From: Alistipes sp.
GTDB taxonomy: Bacteria; Bacteroidota; Bacteroidia; Bacteroidales; Rikenellaceae
Direction of reading: 5' to 3'
DNA: 64,000 bases
Assembly: GCA_017555105.1 (NCBI GenBank)
Contig: JAFZHB010000015.1
Coordinates: 110,973-174,972 of the forward strand
Position numbers and translations under genes: made by a program. The notes below the pieces were generated by a model. That model saw only the letters and a list, made by a program, of their open reading frames with translations. It had not been told where the DNA came from and did not search any database. Shown here one piece after another: positions 1 to 10,280 of the stretch. Numbering within the stretch: position 1 is the first letter of the stretch; every line of letters starts with the position of its first letter.

Positions 1-357
1 TTGGGACGCGCGCAGGGGGTAGCCATGGCCGCTGCACTAAGCCGCGACCGCGCCGTCTTTGAGTATGCGCCCTCACGCATCAAGCAGGCGATTGCCGGCA
101 GCGGATCGGCCACCAAAGAGCAGGTCGCCGCATTGGTCTGCCGCACACTTACGGTGGAGACCCCACCCAAGCGACTCGATGCCACCGACGGCATGGCCGT
201 AGCGCTCTGCCACCACTACATGACCAGCAGTCCGCTCTACCGCGCCTTAGGCGAGGAGCGCACGAAGGGGTTGGGTGGCACGAAGAAAGCCGCCAAGGGA
301 GGCTCGAAGAGTTGGGCGAAGTTCCTCTCGGAGCATCCCGAGCGGGAGATCAAATAG
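1..357 (+). CDS. ruvC: Crossover junction endodeoxyribonuclease RuvC, 3' part
   Basis: RuvC cuts Holliday junctions as a dimer together with RuvAB during recombinational repair. Only the C-terminal 118 codons are in the window; the TTG at base 1 is an internal leucine, not a start, and the gene begins upstream. Visible family features are the segment EYAPSRIKQAIAGSGSATKEQV, which is the conserved region after the central sheet, and the acidic pair in RLDATDGMAVALCHH (about residues 60 and 63 here), corresponding to the last two catalytic aspartates of the family. A lysine/glycine-rich tail of about 30 residues extends past the usual core. The gene ends at a hairpin terminator shared with convergent recN. 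Confidence 0.93.
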   Translation: MGRAQGVAMAAALSRDRAVFEYAPSRIKQAIAGSGSATKEQVAALVCRTLTVETPPKRLDATDGMAVALCHHYMTSSPLYRALGEERTKGLGGTKKAAKGGSKSWAKFLSEHPEREIK

Positions 358-378
358 TCAGGATAGCACAGAGACAAC

Positions 379-404
379 AAAAGCGACCGGAAAGGGTCGC
401 TTTT
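379..404. terminator. Bidirectional terminator between ruvC and recN
   Basis: A 10-bp perfect stem (AAAAGCGACC paired with GGTCGCTTTT) with a 6-nt loop lies between two convergent genes, with A and T tracts on both sides so it can serve either strand. Confidence 0.85.
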
Positions 405-425
405 ATTATATAGGCAAACGAGTGA

Positions 426-2069
426 TTATGATCGCTGGAGTAAAATTTTTGCCTGCTCCATAGCCGCAGGGGTAATCTCCGCACCCGAGAGCATCTTCGC
501 AATCTCGGTCGTGCGCTCCTCGGCCGTCAAGCGACGCAGGTGGGTGCGTCCCTCGCTCTTGTAGACCACAAAGTGACTCTCGCCCTTCGAGGCAACCTGC
601 GGCAGGTGGGTGATATCGACTACCTGCATCGACTCCGAAAGCTCGGCAATGATCTCTCCCATAGCATCGGCAATACGACCCGAGACACCCGTATCAATCT
701 CATCGAAGAGGATCGTCGGCAGCTGCATGCGGCGGGCCAACATCGCTTTCAGGGCGAGCATCACACGCGAGAGCTCACCACCCGAGGCGATGCGCTCGAT
801 CGCTTGCGGACGCGCATGGGGATTTGCCGAGAAGAGGAACTGCACCCCATCGGCACCGCGACGCATCGGCTCACGCGGCGTAAGTTCTACCGTGAAGGTG
901 GTCTCCACCATACCCAGACGCGCCAGCGTGGCCACAATCTCCGAAGCAAAGGCCGGAGCGGCAGCCTCACGCGCAGCGTGCAGCTGATCGGCCAACTTAC
1001 GGGTCTGCTCCTCGGCCGCACGCACTGCCTCCTCGGCCGCGCGCACCGCTTCGTCGCTATGGTTGATGGCGGCCAGGCGTTCGAGCGATTGATCGCGCAG
1101 GGCAATCAGCTCGGCCTCCTCCTTCACACGGTATTTCTGTTGCAGGGAGATCAAATTATCCAGACGCGTCGTAAGGCGCTGCAGACGCTCGGGATCGGCA
1201 TCGATCCGCTCGCTATCGGCTGCCAGCGTACGCGTCAGGTCCTTCAACTCCTCAAGCACCGAACGCAGACGATCGGCGTACTCACCCGCCGGAGCGTAGT
1301 GGCTACGCACGCGCGTCAGCGCCTGCTCGCCCGCCTTCAAGCGGCTCAAGATGCCTGTCTCGTCGCTATCCAGGTCGTTGCGCAGTTCGGCAAAAGCCTC
1401 ACCGATGCGATCGGCGTGCTCCAAGACGGCCAACTCTTGCTCCACTTCGGCCTGTTCACCGGCACGCAGCTTGGCTGCCGTGAGCTCATCGCACTGAAAG
1501 CGAAGCCACTCCTCATCGCGGCGGTTTGCCTCAGCCTCGGCACGCAACGTAGCGAGCTCGCTACGCCTCTGCTGCATCTGCTCATACGCCTCGGCATAGG
1601 TCGCCAACAGCGCACAATTACCGGCCAGGGTATCGAGGGCGTGGATGCGAAAATCCTCCGAAGAGAGGATCAGATTCTGATGTTGGGAGTGAATATCGAC
1701 CAGGCGCGCACCCAGCTCGCGCAACTGCGTCAACTGCACAGGCAGGTCATTGACAAAGGCACGGCTCTTGCCGGCCGGCGTAATCAGGCGCGTGAGCGTC
1801 GTCTCGGCAGCATAGTCGAGTTCGTGCTCCTCGAAGAAGGGCTCCAAGCCCAAACCCGCAAGGTCGAAAACGCCCTCCACGCGGCAGTTACGCGTCATAT
1901 CCTTGATGGCCGAGCCCTCATTTTTTGCACCCAGCAGGAGCGACAAAGCACCCAGCAGGATCGACTTACCGGCACCCGTCTCACCCGTAATGATATTCAG
2001 GTGCGGATCCAGTTCCAACTCCAACGAGTCGATCAGGGCATAATTCTCAACCGAAAGGCGGCGTAACAT
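426..2069 (-). CDS. recN: DNA repair ATPase RecN
   Basis: SMC-like cytosolic ATPase acting early in double-strand break repair. The 547-residue length is normal for RecN. Seen in the protein: Walker A GETGAGKS at about residues 29-36, a long alanine/glutamate/arginine-rich coiled-coil middle region (about 150-370), an ABC signature SGGELSRVMLALK near 427 and Walker B ILFDEIDTG near 452. The start ATG at 2069 is 7 nt after the coaBC stop, so the two are translationally close. recN is the last gene of a leftward bamD-rpoZ-coaBC-recN operon and ends near the shared ruvC/recN terminator. Confidence 0.96.
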   Translation of the reverse strand: MLRRLSVENYALIDSLELELDPHLNIITGETGAGKSILLGALSLLLGAKNEGSAIKDMTRNCRVEGVFDLAGLGLEPFFEEHELDYAAETTLTRLITPAGKSRAFVNDLPVQLTQLRELGARLVDIHSQHQNLILSSEDFRIHALDTLAGNCALLATYAEAYEQMQQRRSELATLRAEAEANRRDEEWLRFQCDELTAAKLRAGEQAEVEQELAVLEHADRIGEAFAELRNDLDSDETGILSRLKAGEQALTRVRSHYAPAGEYADRLRSVLEELKDLTRTLAADSERIDADPERLQRLTTRLDNLISLQQKYRVKEEAELIALRDQSLERLAAINHSDEAVRAAEEAVRAAEEQTRKLADQLHAAREAAAPAFASEIVATLARLGMVETTFTVELTPREPMRRGADGVQFLFSANPHARPQAIERIASGGELSRVMLALKAMLARRMQLPTILFDEIDTGVSGRIADAMGEIIAELSESMQVVDITHLPQVASKGESHFVVYKSEGRTHLRRLTAEERTTEIAKMLSGAEITPAAMEQAKILLQRS

Positions 2070-2076
2070 GATCTGC

Positions 2077-3297
2077 TTATTTGGATAAGATTTTTACGAT
2101 GCGCTCGACGATGCGCACTGCCACCTCCTGCTTCGAGAGCAGCGGCAGCTCCTCGCTTCCTGCAGCATCGACAAAGGTCACCTTGTTCGTGTCGCCACGA
2201 AATCCGGCACCGGCATCGCGCAACGAGTTCAACACCACAAAGTCGAAGTGCTTCTTCGCGAGCTTCTCCTCAGCGTGCGCCTGCTCGTTGTCGGTCTCCA
2301 GGGCAAAGCCCACCAGCACACGGCCACCCTTCTCGGCACCGAGCGTAGCGGCAATATCCTTCGTGCGGCGCAGCGTCAGCGTGAGGTCGCCCTCATCGCT
2401 CTTTTTGATTTTCGAGGCGGCCACCTCACGCGGCGTGTAATCGGCAACAGCCGCGCACATCACACCACCATCGGCCTCCGCAAAGGCCTTCGTCGTCGCC
2501 TCATACATCTCCTCGGCCGTGAGTACATCGACACGCTCCACGCCTGCCGGAACAGGCAGTTCGGTGCGACCGCTCACAAGCGTCACGCGTGCACCGGCAC
2601 GCGCCAACTCCCCGGCAATGGCATACCCCATCTTGCCCGACGAGTGATTCGTAATGTAGCGCACGGGGTCGATCGGCTCGATCGTAGCGCCCGCCGTCAC
2701 CACAAAATGTCTATCGGTCAGCGGCTTTTTTTTTTCGCTGAAGTGCGCCTTGAGCGCCTCGACGATCTCTTCCGGCTCGGCCATACGACCCTTGCCCTCC
2801 AAACCGCTCGCCAACTCACCCGAATTGGGCTCGATGATCGCTACCCCATGCTGGGCAAGCTCCTCGAGGTTGCGCTGCGTGGTGTAGTGGGCATACATAT
2901 CGAGGTCCATGGCCGGAGCAACCATCACCGGACAACGCGCCGAGAGGTAGGTCGTCAGCAAGAGGTTGTCGGCCACGCCACCGGCCATCTTTGCCAGCGT
3001 ATTGGCCGTAGCGGGAGCGATCAGGTAGCAGTCGGCCCACTCACCCAACGAGACATGCGAGTTCCACTGCCCGTTCTCCGGATCGAAGAACTCGACCAAG
3101 ATCGGACGGCGCGAGAGCGTTGCCATCGTCAGCGGCGTGATGAACTGCTTGGCCAGCTGCGTCATGACCACCTGCACCTCGGCACCCTCACGCTTCAATA
3201 AACGACAGAGCATGGCGGCCTTGTAGGCTGCTATGCTCCCTGTAATACCCAGCAATATGTGTCGTCCCTGCAAGGGGCGATCCTGAACCGTTGCCAT
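2077..3297 (-). CDS. coaBC: Bifunctional phosphopantothenoylcysteine decarboxylase / phosphopantothenate-cysteine ligase
   Basis: Catalyses two consecutive steps of coenzyme A synthesis: ligation of cysteine to 4'-phosphopantothenate (CoaB) and FMN-dependent decarboxylation of the product (CoaC). The N-terminal flavoprotein domain opens with GITGSIAAYKA (about 18-28) and carries the PAMDLDM motif near 127-133, a variant of the PxMNxxMW substrate clamp. The C-terminal ligase domain shows SSGKMGYAIA near 215 and AAVADYTP near 282. The full length of 406 residues fits the bifunctional bacterial enzyme. It sits 31 nt after rpoZ and 7 nt before recN, a Bacteroidetes-typical grouping. Confidence 0.96.
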   Translation of the reverse strand: MATVQDRPLQGRHILLGITGSIAAYKAAMLCRLLKREGAEVQVVMTQLAKQFITPLTMATLSRRPILVEFFDPENGQWNSHVSLGEWADCYLIAPATANTLAKMAGGVADNLLLTTYLSARCPVMVAPAMDLDMYAHYTTQRNLEELAQHGVAIIEPNSGELASGLEGKGRMAEPEEIVEALKAHFSEKKKPLTDRHFVVTAGATIEPIDPVRYITNHSSGKMGYAIAGELARAGARVTLVSGRTELPVPAGVERVDVLTAEEMYEATTKAFAEADGGVMCAAVADYTPREVAASKIKKSDEGDLTLTLRRTKDIAATLGAEKGGRVLVGFALETDNEQAHAEEKLAKKHFDFVVLNSLRDAGAGFRGDTNKVTFVDAAGSEELPLLSKQEVAVRIVERIVKILSK

Positions 3298-3328
3298 TGG
3301 GGTTGATGGTTAGTGGTTGGGCTTCGAA

Positions 3329-3649
3329 CTATTTCGAAGCCTTACCATCGCGGTAGTAGATCTCGTCGTCGAGGAACTCCTCCGTAGCGATGATTGCCGG
3401 CTTCGGCAGACGCTCGTAGTAGCGCGAGATCTCGATCTGCTCACGGTTCTCGAAGGTCTCCTCCATCGTATCCGTGGGCGACGAGAAGTCGGCCAACTTA
3501 CGGTTCAACTCACTCTTCAGCTCAGCCGAGATCTGGTTAGCACGACGAGCGATGATGTTGATCGACTCGTAGATGTTACCCGTCTCATGATCCAAATCCG
3601 CCAACTTACGCGTTACGGTGTTGTTCGGAATGTTTTTCTTAATCTCCAT
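3329..3649 (-). CDS. rpoZ: RNA polymerase omega subunit, Bacteroidetes type
   Basis: Small RNA polymerase assembly subunit of the Rpb6/omega family. The 106-residue protein contains the family core GNIYESINIIARRANQIS (about residues 24-41), followed by a longer acidic C-terminal tail than in E. coli omega. Its position between bamD and coaBC, 14 nt after the bamD stop, matches the arrangement in many Bacteroidales genomes, where this gene is annotated as omega. The divergent tail makes motif-based recognition less certain than for the neighbouring genes. Confidence 0.85.
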   Translation of the reverse strand: MEIKKNIPNNTVTRKLADLDHETGNIYESINIIARRANQISAELKSELNRKLADFSSPTDTMEETFENREQIEISRYYERLPKPAIIATEEFLDDEIYYRDGKASK

Positions 3650-3663
3650 ATCTGTAATGTGTG

Positions 3664-4482
3664 TTATTTTACTTCTTCTTTCACGTGTTGATCGAGGTAG
3701 TCGCGTGCATGCTTGGCCATGCGATCCACCTCCTTGCGGTACTTCGACTCGGGGAACTCCTCACAGAACGAGAGGTAGGAGTCCATCATCGAGAGGTAGC
3801 GGTCGGTCTGCTTCGAGGCCACCGAGTTATCGGCGAGCTCGTAGGCCGAATCGACGATCAGGAACATGATCTGCTCACGATACTTCGAATTCGGATAGGT
3901 ACGCAACGCATTCTTCAGTGCCACGATGGCCGACTTATAGCGCCCGATCTTGTAGTAGGTGTAGGCGTTCAGGTAGGTCTTCTCGTGCAGACGCTCGGTG
4001 AGCTCCTCGTTGATCTGCTTAAACTGCTCGATGCGGTCGCTCTCGGGATAGCGCGAGATAAACTCGTTGATGGCGATCAAGGCGCGACTGGTCATCGTCT
4101 GATCGCGCTTCGCGTCGGGCGACATGTAGTAGTGGCACATGGCATACATACCCTCGGCATCCTCCAGGAAGGGGCTGCGGCCATAGCTCTTGCGGAAATC
4201 GTCGAAGAGCATCGAGGCCATCTCGTAGTCTTGGCCCTTATACTTACAGTGGGCGTTGTAGAACTTGATGCTATCCTCGCGCGTCGTATTGCGGTAGTAG
4301 TGCTCAACACCCTCGAAAAGGGTCGATGCACGCGACCACTTCGCCTTGCCGTAGTACTCCAACGCCTTGGTGTAGATCTTCTCAGGCTGCTCGCTTTTGA
4401 GCAGGGCATTGATGCCGCTGCAGCCAGAGAGAGCCACCAGCACAACCACAAGGGTCACCAAAGATAAAATTGTTCGCTTCAT
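3664..4482 (-). CDS. bamD: Outer membrane assembly lipoprotein BamD
   Basis: Lipoprotein of the BAM complex that inserts beta-barrel proteins in the outer membrane. I chose the ATG at 4482 because it gives a clean lipoprotein signal peptide with lipobox LSGC (cysteine 21); an upstream in-frame ATG at 4548 would put unrelated residues before the signal. The mature 250 residues are helical TPR-like repeats rich in Tyr and Ala, for example KALEYYGKAKWSRASTLFEG and NAYTYYKIGRYKSAIVALKN, as in the YfiO/BamD family. It is the first gene of the bamD-rpoZ-coaBC-recN operon, with a good promoter 36-67 nt upstream of its start. Confidence 0.92.
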   Translation of the reverse strand: MKRTILSLVTLVVVLVALSGCSGINALLKSEQPEKIYTKALEYYGKAKWSRASTLFEGVEHYYRNTTREDSIKFYNAHCKYKGQDYEMASMLFDDFRKSYGRSPFLEDAEGMYAMCHYYMSPDAKRDQTMTSRALIAINEFISRYPESDRIEQFKQINEELTERLHEKTYLNAYTYYKIGRYKSAIVALKNALRTYPNSKYREQIMFLIVDSAYELADNSVASKQTDRYLSMMDSYLSFCEEFPESKYRKEVDRMAKHARDYLDQHVKEEVK

Positions 4483-4517
4483 TCGATTTTGATATTCTGT
4501 TACAGCGCAATATCGCG

Positions 4518-4549
4518 CAAAGTTACACAAAAAGTAACGATTTGCCAAA
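4518..4549 (-). promoter_or_regulatory. Bacteroidetes-type promoter for bamD operon
   Basis: On the minus strand TTTG (4546-4549), a 20-nt spacer and TAACTTTG (4518-4525) match the -33/-7 consensus of the Bacteroidetes housekeeping sigma factor. It is placed just upstream of the chosen bamD start. Confidence 0.75.
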
Positions 4550-4756
4550 TAAATTTAGTATTCCGCCCGCAGAAGATTTTCCGAGTCCTCCCTTGGAGGG
4601 GACGACAGCCACCACCGTACCCACACACCAAACAAAGCCGACCGTCCCATTCGGCAAACAGAGTATCCCAGAAGAGCACTTTCATCACAGCTTAAACGCC
4701 TCTTACAATGGATTTTCACAAAAAGCACCTCCGCCTCACCCCCTTCTGGCAAAAAA
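4550..4756. other. Noncoding stretch between divergent bamD and greA promoters
   Basis: The bamD-greA gap is 399 bases. Apart from the two divergent promoters, about 200 bases remain in which I see no gene with a credible start, no tRNA and no clear repeat. Short frames on both strands lack recognisable content. A weak partial hairpin near 4585-4603 is the only structure noticed. Confidence 0.5.
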
Positions 4757-4788
4757 TTTGGAGATTCGGTTTTTTCGCCGTATCTTTG
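4757..4788 (+). promoter_or_regulatory. Bacteroidetes-type promoter for greA
   Basis: TTTG at 4757-4760, a 20-nt spacer and TATCTTTG at 4781-4788 form a near-ideal -33/-7 pair. The predicted start site leaves an mRNA leader of about 85 nt before greA. Confidence 0.8.
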
Positions 4789-4881
4789 TCAAAGATTTGA
4801 TGGGGTTCTGACCTTTTTACGAGGTCGGGATTCTTGTTTTTTGTTGCATTAGAAAACTTAAAAAAACTAAAAAATACCGTT

Positions 4882-5358
4882 ATGGCACAAGAACTGATCT
4901 ATTTGACGGCCGAAGGCTACAAGAAGCTGAAAGAGGAGCTCGACCACCTGCGTTCGGTGGAGCGTCCCGCAGCCGCAGCAGCCATTGCCGAGGCACGCGA
5001 CAAGGGCGACCTGTCGGAGAATGCCGAGTACGACGCTGCGCGTGAGGCTCAGGGATTGCTCGAGATGCGCATCGCCAACCTCGAGGCTACGATGACCAAC
5101 GCCCGCGTAATCGACGAGTCGAAGATCGACCGCTCGAAGGTGCAGATCCTGAGCAAAGTGACGCTGCTCAACAAGAACAACAACAAGGAGGTAACCTACA
5201 CGATCGTTGCCGAGCATGAGGCCAACCTGCGCGAGGGTAAGCTCGCCATCGGCACGCCGATCGCCAAGGCGCTGCTCGGCCACAAGAAGGGCGAGGAGGT
5301 TGAGGTAACCGTTCCGGCCGGTGTATTGCGTTTCGAGATCCTCGACATCTCGATCTAA
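4882..5358 (+). CDS. greA: Transcription elongation factor GreA
   Basis: GreA enters the RNA polymerase secondary channel and stimulates cleavage of backtracked transcripts. From the ATG at 4882 the product is 158 residues, exactly the family norm; an in-frame ATG at 4834 would add a non-conserved extension. The N-terminal coiled coil (LTAEGYKKLKEELDHL to about residue 75) includes the tip acidic motif in DKGDLSENAEYDAA, which coordinates the catalytic Mg in this family. The C-terminal globular domain ends KKGEEVEVTVPAG...FEILDI. Single gene with its own promoter and terminator. Confidence 0.97.
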   Translation: MAQELIYLTAEGYKKLKEELDHLRSVERPAAAAAIAEARDKGDLSENAEYDAAREAQGLLEMRIANLEATMTNARVIDESKIDRSKVQILSKVTLLNKNNNKEVTYTIVAEHEANLREGKLAIGTPIAKALLGHKKGEEVEVTVPAGVLRFEILDISI

Positions 5359-5384
5359 GCAACACCCGCACGCTGTTTTCATCG

Positions 5385-5418
5385 GTAGGGCTGCCCGCGG
5401 GCAGTCCTACTTTTTTTT
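5385..5418 (+). terminator. Rho-independent terminator of greA
   Basis: A GC-rich hairpin (GTAGG, one mispair, CTGCCC, GC loop, GGGCAG, CCTAC) is followed by eight T residues. Confidence 0.88.
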
Positions 5419-5433
5419 ACCTACATTTAGGTA

Positions 5434-5464
5434 TTGCCCCACCTTTCAGGCTGTTCTACTTTTG
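5434..5464 (+). promoter_or_regulatory. Bacteroidetes-type promoter for the TonB receptor gene
   Basis: TTG (5434-5436), 20-nt spacer and TACTTTTG (5457-5464), ending 30 nt before the receptor start codon. Confidence 0.7.
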
Positions 5465-5494
5465 CAGCGCAAAACAAAACAGAAAGAACAGCAG

Positions 5495-7792
5495 ATGAAA
5501 CAGATTTTTCTCACACTCCTCCTCGCCACGCTGGCCGTGAGCGTCACGGCACAGCACCACACCAAAAGCGATATCCACCTCTTCGGACATATCATCGACA
5601 GCAAAACGCGCCAACACATCCCCTACGCCACGGTGATTTTGGAGGGCACGCTGATCGGCACCACAACCGACGCCTCGGGGCACTACCTCTTCGAAAACCT
5701 CCCCGAGGGCGACTACACGGTCGAGGTCGGCACTTTGGGTTACCATCCCGCACACCAAACGGTCTGCCTCCACAAGCGGGGAATGACCGAGCTAAACTTT
5801 GAGATTCAGGAGGCGGTTGTAGCGCTTGACCAGGTGGTCGTATCGGCCAACCGCAGCGAAACGCTCAAGCGCGAAGCTCCTTCATTGGTGAACGTACTCG
5901 ACGATGATCTTTTCACGCGCGTAGCAAGCAGCTCACTTAGTGGCGGACTCTCCTACCAGCCGGGCGTACGCATCGAAAGCACCTGCCAGAACTGCGGCTT
6001 CCCGCAGGTGCGTATCAATGGTCTCGATGGCCGCTATTCACAGATTCTGATCGACTCCCACCCGCTCTTCTCGGCGCTGACAGGCGTCTATGGGTTGGAG
6101 CAGATCCCGGCCAATATGATCGAGCGCGTGGAGGTATTGCGCGGTGGATCGTCGGCGCTCTACGGTTCTTCGGCCATCGGTGGTACGATCAATGTTATCA
6201 CCAAAGAGCCCACTCGCAGCATGGCTGAGCTCAGCCACATGATCACCTCGCTCGGATGCAGCAACGCTTTCGACAACACCTCGACACTCAACGCTTCACT
6301 CCTCTCCGAGAGCGGTAAGAGCGCCATCGCCATCTTTGGACAGAGCCGCACCAGCAGTGGCTACGACGCCAACGGCGACGGATTCACCGAGCTGCTCACC
6401 CAAAACTCCGAAGCACTCGGTATGCGCGCCTACTTCCGCACAAGCAGCTACTCGCGCATCACGGCTCAATACCACCGCATCAAGGATTTCCGTCGCGGAG
6501 GTGACCACCTCAACCTCCCACCCCACGAGGCGATGACCTGCGAACAGGCCGACCACACCATCGACGGCGGAAGCCTCTCGTTCGATTGGTCGGCTCCCGA
6601 CCGTTCGAACCGCATCAGCACCTATTTCTCGTTTCAAAACACCGCACGCCAAAGCTACTACGGCGCAGGACAAGATCCGAATGCCTACGGTGCGACGGAT
6701 GACCTGACAGCCGGCGGCGGTCTGCAGTATGTGCATACCTTCAAGCGCCTCCTCTTCCTCCCCGCGGAGCTGACTCTCGGCCTTGAATACAGCCATAACA
6801 ATCTGCACGACACCTCGATTGGCTACGCTATTGACACACGCCAGCGTGCCGACATCTACGGCAGCTACTTCCAAAACGAGTGGAAAAACAAGCGCTGGTC
6901 CATCCTTATCGGCGGCCGTCTCGACAAGCACAATCTGGTCGACAATCCGATCTTCTCACCCCGCATCAATCTGCGCTACAACCCGAACGAAGAGTTGAGT
7001 CTGCGCCTAAGCTACGCCGGCGGATATCGCGCCCCGCAGGCTTACGACGAGGATCTGCACATTGCCATCGTGGGCGGCGAGCGCACACGCATCCGCCTGG
7101 CCGACAACCTGTGCGAGGAGCGTTCTACCTCGTGGAGTGCCTCGGCTGAGTGGTACCACACCTTTGGCAATGTCGCTACAAGCTTTGTCGCCGAGGGCTT
7201 CTACACCTCGCTCGACGATGTCTTTGCTCTGCGCACCATCGGCTCAGACTCAGACGGCGCCACCATCCAGGAGCGCTACAACGGTTCAGGTGCCACCGTA
7301 GCGGGCATCAACCTCGAGGCTCACGCCACGCTGACCCGCTGGTGGGAGCTGCAGGGAGGCTTCACCTGGCAGCGGAGTCGCTACAACGCCCCGGAGTATT
7401 GGAGCGAGGAGGAGGATACTGCCCCCTCGAAGCGGATGTTCCGCGCCCCCGACACCTACGGTTACTTCACGCTGCTCTTCACACCGTTACGCAAGTTCGA
7501 GGTTGATCTGACAGGCAACTACACGGGTAGTATGCTCGTACAACATTTCGCAGGATCGGGCACGGAGCACGATATCGCAGTAGAGACACCCCGATTCCTC
7601 GAAGCCAATCTCCGCTTGGCCTACACGCTCGACCTCTACCGCGATGTGCAGTTAGAGCTCTTCGGCGGTGTAAAGAACCTCTTCGACGCCTACCAAAAGG
7701 ATTTCGACAAGGGTGAAGAGCGCGATTCGGGCTATTTATACGGACCACAGCAGCCGCGCAGCTGGTTTATCGGGGCAAAGATTCGCTTCTAA
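5495..7792 (+). CDS. TonB-dependent outer membrane receptor with CxxC in the plug
   Basis: Outer-membrane active transporter of 765 residues starting at the ATG at 5495 (signal peptide MKQIFLTLLLATLAVSVTAQ). Order of parts: a carboxypeptidase-regulatory-like beta domain (about 25-105, HIIDSKTRQHIPYATVILEG and following), a plug domain beginning near VVVSANRSETLKREAP with the usual ERVEVLRGGSSALYGSSAIGG, then a beta barrel ending in the aromatic terminus GAKIRF. The plug holds a C-x2-C pair (residues 164 and 167, TCQNCGFPQVRINGLDG). No SusD partner is adjacent, so this is not a typical SusC glycan importer; a metal, heme, siderophore or vitamin ligand is more likely, but the substrate cannot be read from sequence. 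Confidence 0.9.
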   Translation: MKQIFLTLLLATLAVSVTAQHHTKSDIHLFGHIIDSKTRQHIPYATVILEGTLIGTTTDASGHYLFENLPEGDYTVEVGTLGYHPAHQTVCLHKRGMTELNFEIQEAVVALDQVVVSANRSETLKREAPSLVNVLDDDLFTRVASSSLSGGLSYQPGVRIESTCQNCGFPQVRINGLDGRYSQILIDSHPLFSALTGVYGLEQIPANMIERVEVLRGGSSALYGSSAIGGTINVITKEPTRSMAELSHMITSLGCSNAFDNTSTLNASLLSESGKSAIAIFGQSRTSSGYDANGDGFTELLTQNSEALGMRAYFRTSSYSRITAQYHRIKDFRRGGDHLNLPPHEAMTCEQADHTIDGGSLSFDWSAPDRSNRISTYFSFQNTARQSYYGAGQDPNAYGATDDLTAGGGLQYVHTFKRLLFLPAELTLGLEYSHNNLHDTSIGYAIDTRQRADIYGSYFQNEWKNKRWSILIGGRLDKHNLVDNPIFSPRINLRYNPNEELSLRLSYAGGYRAPQAYDEDLHIAIVGGERTRIRLADNLCEERSTSWSASAEWYHTFGNVATSFVAEGFYTSLDDVFALRTIGSDSDGATIQERYNGSGATVAGINLEAHATLTRWWELQGGFTWQRSRYNAPEYWSEEEDTAPSKRMFRAPDTYGYFTLLFTPLRKFEVDLTGNYTGSMLVQHFAGSGTEHDIAVETPRFLEANLRLAYTLDLYRDVQLELFGGVKNLFDAYQKDFDKGEERDSGYLYGPQQPRSWFIGAKIRF

Positions 7793-7813
7793 TGCAATTT
7801 TTTTCGCGATTTA

Positions 7814-7845
7814 TTTGGAGCATCGAAAAAAAACCTTTACATTTG
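7814..7845 (+). promoter_or_regulatory. Bacteroidetes-type promoter for tRNA-His
   Basis: TTTG (7814-7817), 20-nt spacer and TACATTTG (7838-7845), about 32 nt before the tRNA. Confidence 0.75.
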
Positions 7846-7876
7846 CACTCCGATTTACCACAGGTAGGTCGTATAT

Positions 7877-7951
<75 letters not shown>

Positions 7952-7962
7952 CTTAAGACAGA

Positions 7963-7996
7963 AAACGCTTGGATTTAGATCCAAGCGTTTTTTTTG
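7963..7996 (+). terminator. Terminator after tRNA-His
   Basis: A perfect 12-bp stem (AAACGCTTGGAT with ATCCAAGCGTTT), 4-nt loop and a run of T. Confidence 0.9.
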
Positions 7997-8045
7997 TTTT
8001 TCGAGGATACTTCCGTCGCATTCGCGCCCTATCGCCCCTATCCTG

Positions 8046-8119
8046 CTGTCAGTTTGTCATTTTTTTTGACAGAAAAACCTGCCAAACGCGCGTTGGCATA
8101 CCTATTGTTATTATCTTTA
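8046..8119 (+). promoter_or_regulatory. Candidate heat-shock control region upstream of groESL
   Basis: Two spaced inverted repeats lie in tandem: TGTCA-N7-TGACA (8055-8071) and TGCCAA-N7-TTGGCA (8080-8098), with centres about 26 bp apart, followed by TATCTTTA (8112-8119), which resembles a -7 element but has no TTG at the usual distance. This is not the CIRCE operator. The layout suggests protein binding sites for stress control, but that is inference. Confidence 0.5.
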
Positions 8120-8185
8120 CCGTCGCAAACAAGCCTAAACGCGAAAAAAAATAAAAACAATATAACAACTAAAAACTAAAAGACT

Positions 8186-8455
8186 ATGCATGTAAAACCG
8201 TTATCGGATCGGGTATTGATTCTCCCGAATCCCGCAGAAGAGAAGACCGCAGGTGGTCTGTTTATTCCCGACACGGCCAAGGAGAAGCCGCTAGCAGGTA
8301 AAGTAGTAGCCGTAGGTCCGGGCACGAAGGATGTGAAGATGGAGGTCAAGGAGGGCGACACGGTCCTCTATGGAAAGTACTCGGGTCAGGAGCTCCAGAT
8401 CGATGGCACGGAGTATCTGATCATGCGCCAGAACGACATCCTGGCAATCATCTAA
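8186..8455 (+). CDS. groES: Co-chaperonin GroES
   Basis: Heptameric lid of the GroEL chamber. The 89-residue protein has the family start [14 protein letters not shown], a mobile loop region around [18 protein letters not shown] (about 14-31) with the hydrophobic GGLFIP segment that contacts GroEL, and the C-terminal [16 protein letters not shown]. It is followed by groEL after 31 nt with no terminator between, so the pair is one operon. Confidence 0.98.
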   Translation: MHVKPLSDRVLILPNPAEEKTAGGLFIPDTAKEKPLAGKVVAVGPGTKDVKMEVKEGDTVLYGKYSGQELQIDGTEYLIMRQNDILAII

Positions 8456-8486
8456 TTGTTGAACTGCAGAAAAAGAGATTGAAGCA

Positions 8487-10118
<1,632 letters not shown>

Positions 10119-10141
10119 TAGCCGCTCCATCCGATCATTTT

Positions 10142-10173
10142 GCCCTCGATCCATCCGATCGGGGGCTTTTTTT
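10142..10173 (+). terminator. Terminator of groESL
   Basis: A 10-bp stem GCCCTCGATC/GATCGGGGGC (one wobble pair) followed by seven T residues. Confidence 0.85.
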
Positions 10174-10280
10174 GGAAGCCTTATATTTGTGAGCGTCAGA
10201 GCTATGACACAAATACAGCGCGCCTCCCCTCCCGATAGATCCCACTTATACCCTCATCAAACAATACAATGGCTTATTTA

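Noticed and set aside
4585-4603. GTCC...GGAC near-palindrome as a terminator or operator
   Set aside because: Pairing is interrupted after six bases and no T tract follows; too weak to claim.
5495-7792. SusC-type glycan importer for the pectin cluster
   Set aside because: No SusD partner is adjacent, the length (765) is shorter than typical SusC proteins, and it is more than 35 kb from the pectin genes.
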